From positions 1-5,055 of the forward strand of contig DNPQ01000456.1 in the NCBI GenBank assembly GCA_003501335.1: a DNA stretch of 5,055 nucleotides, given 5' to 3'. This document shows, piece by piece, positions 1 through 5,055 of the stretch. The position numbers were made by a program, and so were the translations under genes. The notes beneath the pieces are model-generated. The model had not been told where the DNA came from, ran no database searches, and saw only the letters and a program-made list of their open reading frames with translations. Within the stretch, counting starts at the first letter, position 1. Each line of letters begins with the position of its first letter. This DNA comes from Bacillota bacterium. Its GTDB lineage: Bacteria > Bacillota > UBA4882 > UBA8346.

Positions 1-3000
1 CAGCAAAAAGACGACCAAGTTTCCGCTATCAACCATGGAAATATAGATCGGTTGTAATGGTTCCAAGGTAACAGTCTGATACCAGTTATAGAAATGGCCA
101 TGCCAGCGCGGCAGTTTCTCCAGAGTATCCACGGTGTTGGAAATTCTTTCTAGTGCAGCAGTCGTGGTAAGGTAGCCAAAATCATGGGCAGAAACAATAG
201 CCGCTAAAAGAAAGCCAATATTGGTCGGTGAGGTGCGGTGGGCCAGACCGTTGGGAGGATTCACTTGTAAATTATCCGGCGGCAGCCAATGATCCTCCGG
301 CCCGGCGGTTTTTTCGAAAAAATACCAGGTCCGCAAGGCGATATCCCGTAAATAAAATTGGTCCTGGGGTGCTATCCGGATGCCAGGTTTCCGGCAGGGC
401 AAACTGATCAGGTAAACCCAAACGGGCGCGCTGAGCCAGAATAGCGTCAGCGGTAAAGCCAGTGGTAAAATTGCCGGAGCCAGCAAGATGGCGAGGAAAC
501 CAGTCCCCAGTATCCACAATTGCCCAATACTCATCCGGCGCCAAACTCCCATGAAGTCCGTAGATGTTTGACGCCCTTCATCCGCCGCCGGTAGCCATTC
601 CATAAGGCGCCGGTGTGAGATGTGTAAACGGTATAGAGTTCGGATCACCGCATCGGTCATCATCAAAGAATGATAGGGAAGGACCAGCAGGTTAAAGATG
701 GGCCGGATAATATAGGGCGTGAGCTTTGTTCCTTGCCTGATTCCTTGAAACAGGTTCAAAAAGTAAATAGCCAGAGATATTCCGGCTCCGATCAGAAATG
801 GCAGTTTGAGCAGATCCAGGTTTTTAGGCCACAATATCAATCCGCACCAAATTAAGACCCAAAGTACCGGTCCTAATAAACTGCGGCGCAGATTGTCCAC
901 GATTTGCCAGCGAGTGATGGACGGCAGATAGACCTGCAATTCACGTCCATGAATGTCCCGCATCAGTCGCGCCAGCCAGGGAAGCAACTGCCAATCGCCG
1001 CGGACCCAACGGTACATTCGGGTTAAACTGCTGAGATAGGAGGTGGGGAAGTCATCAATTAATTCCACATCCGTAACCAATCCGGCATGTAAAAACCCGC
1101 CTTCTAATAAATCGTGACTCAGCACCATGTTTTCCGGGATGCGTTCTCCTAAGAGTTGATGAAAGATGCGGACATCATAAATTCCTTTTCCGGTAAAGAT
1201 CCCATATAAGAAAAGGTCCTGATATGGGTCGGAGACCGCGCCGCTGTAAACATCAATGCCGGATTTGCCGCCAAAAAGAGAGGCGAAGAGCGAGCGGTTC
1301 GCGCTGACGTTACTGATGGAGATCCGCGGTTGCAACAGCCCATATCCCGAAATGATCTGTGTTTTTTCAGCATTAAGCAAGGGAGCATTTAAAGGATGCG
1401 CCAAAGCCCCAATCAGCCGGGAAGCAGTGTCCCGGGGTAGCTCGGTATCACTGTCTAAAGTAATCACATAATGAATGGTTGCCAGAGGGAGATCGCCATT
1501 TCCCGTAATGGCGAAGCTGGTCGACCCGGCTCCACAGAGCAAAGCATTGAATTCAACTAATTTTCCGCGTTTGCGTTCCCAGCCCATCCATTTTTTTTCA
1601 CTGGGATTCCAGAGCCGTCGGCGGTGAAAAAGATGAAAGTAGGAACTTTCGGGATGGGGGTAGCTGGCGTTTAACCGGGCGATACTTTCCTGAGCGGCAT
1701 TAAGGATGGCCTCATCCTCAGGCATTTGGGCCTGGGGGGCATCCGAAAAATCAGTTAACAACGCAAAATAGATATGCGGATCATGGTTGGCCAGATGAAA
1801 AATCTCCAGTCGGTGTGCTAGTTCTCTGGCATTATCCACACTGTTAATAAGGGTGGGAATCACCACCATTGTCGCGGATTCCTCGGGGATCCCTTCCCGA
1901 AACTCTAATTTTAATAATGGTTGCGGTGGAAAAACCTTCATTAAAAACCAGTGCAACTGACGTAAAGCCCACTCCAGGGCGGGAATTATCAAAACCAAAG
2001 TGAGTAACAGAAATTGCCAAGCTATAAAGTGCTGCAAGGGTTTCAAAATATCCCAGGCTGCATAGAGAAAAAAAGCGGTCAAAACGATCAGTAAACCGAA
2101 ATAGACTGCATGGGGATATTTTTTAAAAATATCACGTCTCTGGTGTAAATGATGCCGGATTTTTAGAGAAACCGCTAAGTCTGTCCGTCCGGGACCAAGC
2201 AGATAATAGCCTACATGTTGCCCACGTCGGGCTTCAATTGAGTCTGCTTTGACCGTCATCGCCAGAGTGATGGCTTTTTCGGCTAGCTCCCATTCAGGGA
2301 TTTTCCAATGATCGGCCAATTTCTCCAAGGTATGCCGTACGAGATCGCGGCTGGCGAAATCCATTTCCGCATATACTCCTGCCGGGTCCCGGCGTAAGAT
2401 CTGTTCGACCACACTGACTTCTTCAAAGTGGTTTTCCCAGATGGTATGGGAGATCTCCCGCAGGCTGGAGATTAATAGTCCTGCAGCGACTCGGTATTCG
2501 GACTGCTGTTTGTGTTCGGTTTCAATGAGTTGCGCTAAGGAAAGATTTTGAGTAGCGGTCCGGGCCTCCAACCATTGTAAAAGTGTTTTCGATTCAATAA
2601 AATCCCGAAATTGCCGGGCTAAATGAATCAATACGGCCGGATTGGTTAGGTCCAAATATTTTTCAGCGGCAGTAATTGCTCTTTGGACCACCATGGAAAC
2701 GCCGGATAAAAGGGGAGTAATCCTTTTTAAGATCAGATTAGCCTGATGTTTTGATAAGACGTTCTGGTGAATCGTTTCAAACAGGCGCCGTAACTTATTG
2801 ATGATCGCCATTCGCAAGACCACCGGAATCGCCCACAGTTCCCCCATGGTTAAAGGCAGGATTTGTTGGTATTGCTCCAGAAAATCTTCTAATAATTTCG
2901 GATCCGCTTGACCGCCGGTATGTTCTAAAAGAGTGAGAATAATGATATAAATCCGTTTCGAGCCGCGATTCAGACCGCTTTGTAATACCGGTAAGCGATG

Positions 3001-3282
3001 GTCATGACGCCGTGGTAAATTGCAGCCCACAAATTGCGCTTGTTCGTTAATTAAATATAAATTGTCCACCAGCCATTCACCAGCAGAAGGAATCGTCGTT
3101 TTATTCTTTAACGAAAGTTGGTAGCCTTGGCAGATCGAGTTTAGGATGCGTACATCGTTATTTAATTGGTGCTTGGGTGAATTTCTCCCCAGACGGACGC
3201 CTGCGGTTTGATGTTCCCGAGCCAAGTTTTGTGCGCATTTAAAAAGTTCGTCAGTTGCCGGCGAAATAAGATGAGTGTTCAT
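1..3282 (-). CDS. Cyclic beta-1,2-glucan synthase, N-terminal 1094 residues (partial, C-terminus beyond left edge)
   Basis: This membrane enzyme polymerises glucose from UDP-glucose into beta-1,2-glucan, which the same protein then trims and closes into a ring. The frame is open for 1094 codons with no stop. Residues 1-390 form a helix-rich N-terminal domain containing the family-typical stretch GQHVGYYLLGPGR (354-366). Hydrophobic helices lie at about 392-413 and 418-440. The GT84 domain spans about 465-800: a first Asp in LLTDFSD (508-514), DSD at 610-612, the putative catalytic base D724 in LSHDLLEGG, and RMYRW (755-759) matching (Q/R)xxRW, followed by VRGDWQ. More membrane helices follow at about 801-818, 825-843, 863-886 and 920-961 (probably two). 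From about 975 the glycoamylase-like domain begins, with RTSPTNIG (1016-1023), HFYNWY (1063-1068) and VDSGNL (1085-1090). Full-length family members have roughly 2800 residues, so the missing part should hold the rest of this domain and the GH94 phosphorylase. The start at 3282 is set by a strong ribosome binding site. The family call is very secure; ring size and biological role cannot be read from here. Confidence 0.95.
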   Translation of the reverse strand, partial: MNTHLISPATDELFKCAQNLAREHQTAGVRLGRNSPKHQLNNDVRILNSICQGYQLSLKNKTTIPSAGEWLVDNLYLINEQAQFVGCNLPRRHDHRLPVLQSGLNRGSKRIYIIILTLLEHTGGQADPKLLEDFLEQYQQILPLTMGELWAIPVVLRMAIINKLRRLFETIHQNVLSKHQANLILKRITPLLSGVSMVVQRAITAAEKYLDLTNPAVLIHLARQFRDFIESKTLLQWLEARTATQNLSLAQLIETEHKQQSEYRVAAGLLISSLREISHTIWENHFEEVSVVEQILRRDPAGVYAEMDFASRDLVRHTLEKLADHWKIPEWELAEKAITLAMTVKADSIEARRGQHVGYYLLGPGRTDLAVSLKIRHHLHQRRDIFKKYPHAVYFGLLIVLTAFFLYAAWDILKPLQHFIAWQFLLLTLVLIIPALEWALRQLHWFLMKVFPPQPLLKLEFREGIPEESATMVVIPTLINSVDNARELAHRLEIFHLANHDPHIYFALLTDFSDAPQAQMPEDEAILNAAQESIARLNASYPHPESSYFHLFHRRRLWNPSEKKWMGWERKRGKLVEFNALLCGAGSTSFAITGNGDLPLATIHYVITLDSDTELPRDTASRLIGALAHPLNAPLLNAEKTQIISGYGLLQPRISISNVSANRSLFASLFGGKSGIDVYSGAVSDPYQDLFLYGIFTGKGIYDVRIFHQLLGERIPENMVLSHDLLEGGFLHAGLVTDVELIDDFPTSYLSSLTRMYRWVRGDWQLLPWLARLMRDIHGRELQVYLPSITRWQIVDNLRRSLLGPVLWVLIWCGLILWPKNLDLLKLPFLIGAGISLAIYFLNLFQGIRQGTKLTPYIIRPIFNLLVLPYHSLMMTDAVIRTLYRLHISHRRLMEWLPAADEGRQTSTDFMGVWRRMSIGQLWILGTGFLAILLAPAILPLALPLTLFWLSAPVWVYLISLPCRKPGIRIAPQDQFYLRDIALRTWYFFEKTAGPEDHWLPPDNLQVNPPNGLAHRTSPTNIGFLLAAIVSAHDFGYLTTTAALERISNTVDTLEKLPRWHGHFYNWYQTVTLEPLQPIYISMVDSGNLVVFLL

Positions 3283-3290
3283 TGCGTTTG

Positions 3291-3297
3291 CTCCTTT
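3291..3297 (-). promoter_or_regulatory. Ribosome binding site of the glucan synthase gene
   Basis: On the minus strand this reads AAAGGAG, a near-perfect Shine-Dalgarno sequence, 8 bases before the ATG at 3282-3280. It fixes the start of the glucan synthase. Confidence 0.85.
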
Positions 3298-3345
3298 TGT
3301 ATTACGGAATACCGCTCAATGGTTGTTGCTACTTGCCAGGTGGAT

Positions 3346-3374
3346 ATAGTATGGCCGGAATAGTAATTCATTAA
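3346..3374 (-). promoter_or_regulatory. Possible sigma-70-type promoter of the glucan synthase gene
   Basis: On the minus strand TTAATG (3374-3369) and TACTAT (3351-3346) are separated by 17 bases. The -10 box is a good match to TATAAT (5 of 6), but the -35 box matches TTGACA at only three positions. It would give a leader of about 60 bases before the ATG. Position and spacing are right; the box match alone is weak evidence. Confidence 0.25.
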
Positions 3375-3402
3375 ATAATGCGGCGAGAACAAATCTTAAA
3401 CA

Positions 3403-3453
3403 AGGTGTGAAGAATAAAGCTAAATCAGAGGTATGAAGGATAAATCTAAATCA
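3403..3453. repeat. Tandem direct repeat, two 25-base units with period 26
   Basis: Unit one is 3403-3427 and unit two is 3429-3453. They agree at 22 of 25 positions and both end in CTAAATCA. A weaker third resemblance (AAATCTTAAACA) lies just to the left at 3391-3402. The repeat is upstream of the proposed glucan synthase promoter, where a regulator could bind repeated sites, but no known operator is recognised. Confidence 0.75.
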
Positions 3454-3501
3454 AACAATTGGGCTTAAGTATATTGGTTTAATGGATTAAAAACGATTTT
3501 T

Positions 3502-3535
3502 TTAAGCATAGAATGAACCTTCATTCTATGCTTAA
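3502..3535. repeat. Perfect 15-bp inverted repeat with 4-base centre
   Basis: The left arm TTAAGCATAGAATGA (3502-3516) is exactly complementary in reverse to the right arm 3521-3535, with ACCT between them; the outer two of these four bases could also pair. No U-run follows the hairpin on either strand: the T-run at 3497-3503 lies on its left side, which becomes an A-run after the hairpin on the minus strand. It is therefore not a typical intrinsic terminator. The core GAATGA-N4-TCATTC has the two-fold symmetry of a TetR-family operator, which is an inference from its shape only. An RNA hairpin or a mobile-element remnant are alternatives. Confidence 0.85.
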
Positions 3536-3739
3536 TTATATACTAATCTATTAAATAAACAAGTATTTGAAATTATTTATCAAGGGGAAATTATATTGCT
3601 CTTTAATCATGATGGGCAGGTTTTTTGACTGTGTTATTTGCATAAATTTTTGGAATGGAACTGGGGAGAAAAATAAAATAACCCAACCCACATATCGCGC
3701 ATTGTTATGTTACGATTTATGAAAATTTTTTTTATGAAG

Positions 3740-3829
3740 GGAGATTAGGTTTTGGGAATGAGAGAGGATATCCAATCTGTCGGAGATTAGATTTTGGAAA
3801 TGAGAGATGACATTTGGGGGCCGGAGATA
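3740..3829. repeat. Tandem duplication with 42-base period, plus a partial third unit
   Basis: The segment 3740-3770 recurs at 3782-3812 with 27 of 31 positions identical. A decayed third start, GGAGATAA, begins at 3823. Because 42 is a multiple of three, the copies stay in the same reading frame. On the plus strand each copy has GGAG followed 8 bases later by TTG (TTG at 3752 and 3794). The frame starting at 3736 gives a repeated peptide motif RLGFGNER / RLDFGNER before a stop at 3808. It may be a relic of a repetitive coding sequence or simply a small minisatellite. Confidence 0.7.
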
Positions 3830-4071
3830 AAATTTTTTAAAGCGATGGTTTTTATTTTTTTGGCCCGTCCCCAACATCGATTTCTCAAAATTCCTGGAAG
3901 AATGTTTATGTTGGAGATGAGGAGCCGTTTGGTGAGAAAAATGTTTTTTATAATTTCATCTTTCGTTTACGGCATCTAAAACCTTGGTGAAAATTATGTG
4001 GTTTTATGGTTTTTTTTCCTCACCGATTCAATTTTTAATATTCGCGGTCTAAAAAGGGACTCCGTTGCAAT

Positions 4072-5013
4072 ATGATTACCAATAGAAGGAAATTGAAAGG
4101 AGGCCTCACAGACATCATTAAAAAATTGCAGGATTTTTTTGCTTATTTTTATAAAAGCCCTAACAATCAAAACGCTCCGCCTCCGGAATCTGGCGGTTGG
4201 AACCGCAGCTTTGTCAAAAATTTGTTCTGGTTTTGTTTATTATTCATTGTCGCTTTTTTAGCGGTGCGTTTAACAGGTCATGCCGGCCGGTTATATACTC
4301 GCTCCGGCGATTTGGTCCCCAATGTTCATTATGTTGATTCTGCAGGCCGAAATTTTCTGTTTCGGGGTGGACTTCCTCTTATCAATAATCAGCAGACCTT
4401 TAATTATAAGGGTTTAAAACAGGCCATCACTATCGCCGGCAATGAAGCTGGAGTTCAGATGCCTAAAGATTTTTTTATTGTGGATGTGAATTTGCTTAAT
4501 ATTGAAAGCACCAATGATCGCAACCGTATTTTTGTGGAACACCAATTTTTTAAAAACCATCCCACTCTTGGCTTTATTCAAGTTTGGGGAATCAACGGGA
4601 CGGGGCTTCATGTTACGGACCCTATATTAGCTGCAAACAGGGATTATCTTGGACGTCACCTGGATAAATGGCTTAAAGACGGGTTAGGCAGCCGGATTGA
4701 AACTTTGCGGAAATGGCTGATAGGCGCCAAGTATGATCAAAGAATGATTGCCAATTTACCAATCGTCTTTTTTGTTCATTGCGTGGCGGGCTGTGATCGG
4801 ACCGGTGAATTTATCGGAGCCTATTACTTACGCTATATGAATAAGTCCTGGCAGGAAATGAATGAGCTCAATCAACGGATGTGTCCCCATGAGCGTCCGT
4901 TCAACTGTCGTAATTATTATGCTGACCAGTGGTATTGCCTTTGGCTGAATCAGGCCCGCGGTTTCACTTTGAATTGGTGGCAAGAATTTCCTTGTTCCGG
5001 GAAGCATGAATAA
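4072..5013 (+). CDS. Membrane-anchored cysteine-dependent phosphatase-like protein (CX5R, dual-specificity/lipid phosphatase type)
   Basis: The protein has 313 residues. Residues 1-46 are basic and end in a short Pro-rich stretch (PPPES, 36-40). A hydrophobic segment, about 48-66, is a single membrane anchor rather than a cleaved signal, because a long charged tail precedes it. The rest is a soluble domain. The phosphatase loop is H236-C237-V-A-G-C-D-R243-T-G, fitting CX5R: C237 would be the nucleophile and R243 would bind phosphate. FLFRGGLP (96-102 region) resembles the early FYRGGQP-like motif of DSP-type enzymes. After the loop, GAYYLRYMNKSWQEMNE and DQWYCLWL (285-292) resemble a protist protein group with HCxAGxDRTGE loops that I recall, though I cannot confirm this by search. 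The general-acid Asp is not obvious. The many basic residues before the helix suggest N-terminus inside and phosphatase domain outside, but basic residues also follow the helix, so the side is uncertain. The substrate is unknown: phosphoprotein, phosphoinositide-like lipid or phosphosugar are all open. The start ATG has only a distant AAGGGA upstream. Confidence 0.8.
   Translation: MITNRRKLKGGLTDIIKKLQDFFAYFYKSPNNQNAPPPESGGWNRSFVKNLFWFCLLFIVAFLAVRLTGHAGRLYTRSGDLVPNVHYVDSAGRNFLFRGGLPLINNQQTFNYKGLKQAITIAGNEAGVQMPKDFFIVDVNLLNIESTNDRNRIFVEHQFFKNHPTLGFIQVWGINGTGLHVTDPILAANRDYLGRHLDKWLKDGLGSRIETLRKWLIGAKYDQRMIANLPIVFFVHCVAGCDRTGEFIGAYYLRYMNKSWQEMNELNQRMCPHERPFNCRNYYADQWYCLWLNQARGFTLNWWQEFPCSGKHE
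4096..4103 (+). promoter_or_regulatory. Strong Shine-Dalgarno-like AAAGGAGG inside the 5' end of the phosphatase-like gene
   Basis: AAAGGAGG is the best ribosome binding site near this gene, yet it lies 24 bases downstream of the ATG at 4072. The codons at usable distance in frame are ATC (4114) and ATT (4117), which are rare starts; the next TTG (4126) is too far away. Either the site is a chance result of Lys-Gly-Gly codons, or translation begins at an unusual codon and the protein is about 14-15 residues shorter. Confidence 0.4.
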
Positions 5014-5014
5014 T

Positions 5015-5055
5015 ATGGAAAATATGATGAATGAGGGTCATCATTATGCCTTATG
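5015..5055 (+). CDS. Possible start of a downstream gene (13 complete codons, cut by right edge)
   Basis: An ATG at 5015, one base after the phosphatase-like gene's TAA, opens a frame MENMMNEGHHYAL that continues to the window end; in-frame ATGs at 5024 and 5027 are alternative starts. The only candidate ribosome site is GGGAAG at about 4999-5004. Such tight spacing would fit an operon with the phosphatase-like gene. Too little is visible to name a product, and it could be chance. Confidence 0.3.
   Translation, partial: MENMMNEGHHYAL

Larger units (their letters stand above)
3283..4071. other. AT-rich divergent intergenic region
   Basis: This 789-base gap lies between two genes read away from each other, so promoters and control sites for both should sit here. 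I find no RNA gene and no convincing complete protein gene in it. It holds two separate tandem repeats, one perfect inverted repeat and several poly-T runs (for example 3497-3503 and 4010-4017), each described separately. A frame of 61 codons from a TTG at 3794 to 3979 overlaps the second repeat and is not supported as a gene by any recognisable domain. Confidence 0.7.

Noticed and set aside
272..544. Minus-strand frame of 90 codons
   Set aside because: It lies in another frame inside the glucan synthase, whose own frame shows continuous family motifs and membrane helices here.
670..855. Plus-strand frame of 61 codons
   Set aside because: It is antisense to membrane helices of the glucan synthase and has no ribosome site or domain.
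1149..1471. Overlapping frames on both strands (1149-1388 minus and 1256-1471 plus)
   Set aside because: They overlie the GT84 catalytic core of the glucan synthase and have no recognisable domain.
3567..3597. Plus-strand promoter for the phosphatase-like gene (TTGAAA and TATATT)
   Set aside because: The boxes match well, but the 19-base spacing is unfavourable and the site is about 475 bases before the gene in AT-rich DNA, where such matches are expected by chance.
3794..3979. Plus-strand 61-codon frame with TTG start as a real gene
   Set aside because: It has a GGAG at fair spacing, but its start lies within a tandem repeat, its composition is hydrophobic and low in information, and no family is recognisable; kept only as part of a finding.
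3977..4017. Intrinsic terminator: TAAAACC / GGTTTTA stem before a run of eight T
   Set aside because: The stem is only 7 bp and AT-rich, the loop is 16 bases, and the T-run is separated from the stem by several bases.
4414..4611. Minus-strand frame of 65 codons
   Set aside because: It is antisense to the phosphatase-like gene, with no supporting signal.
5024..5044. Small inverted repeat ATGATGA / TCATCAT after the phosphatase-like gene
   Set aside because: A 7-bp AT-rich stem without a T-run overlaps a possible gene start; it is too weak for a terminator.

Overview
The window holds the start regions of two divergently transcribed genes separated by an AT-rich gap of about 790 bases. The left two thirds (3282 down to 1, minus strand) is one uninterrupted reading frame of 1094 codons that runs off the left edge. 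I read it codon by codon and found no stop or frameshift. It is the N-terminal part of a very large cyclic beta-1,2-glucan synthase (NdvB/ChvB/Cgs type): an N-terminal domain, two membrane helices, a GT84 glucosyltransferase domain with the D, DxD, D, (Q/R)xxRW signature, a further set of membrane helices, and the beginning of the glycoamylase-like domain. The GH94 phosphorylase part expected at the C-terminus would lie beyond the window.

The right part (4072-5013, plus strand) encodes a 313-residue protein with one N-terminal membrane segment and a cysteine-dependent phosphatase signature, HCVAGCDRTG. It looks like a membrane-anchored relative of the dual-specificity/lipid phosphatase superfamily. 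I do not recognise a named gene. A short open frame begins just after it and is cut by the right edge.

The gap 3283-4071 has no convincing complete gene. It contains a 26-base-period tandem direct repeat, a perfect 15-bp inverted repeat that looks like a regulator-binding palindrome or a structured RNA rather than a terminator, and a 42-base-period tandem duplication that carries a Shine-Dalgarno-like GGAG and a TTG in each copy. The gap is visibly richer in A and T than the coding parts.

Organism: the genes use strong AAAGGAG-type ribosome binding sites and moderate-GC codons, and the spacer is AT-rich. That is compatible with a Bacillota-like or other moderate-GC bacterium, but I cannot place it firmly. 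Cyclic glucan synthases are best known from Alphaproteobacteria but occur more widely. The two genes may both concern the cell envelope (glucan synthesis and a membrane-bound phosphatase), but nothing in the window proves that they cooperate.
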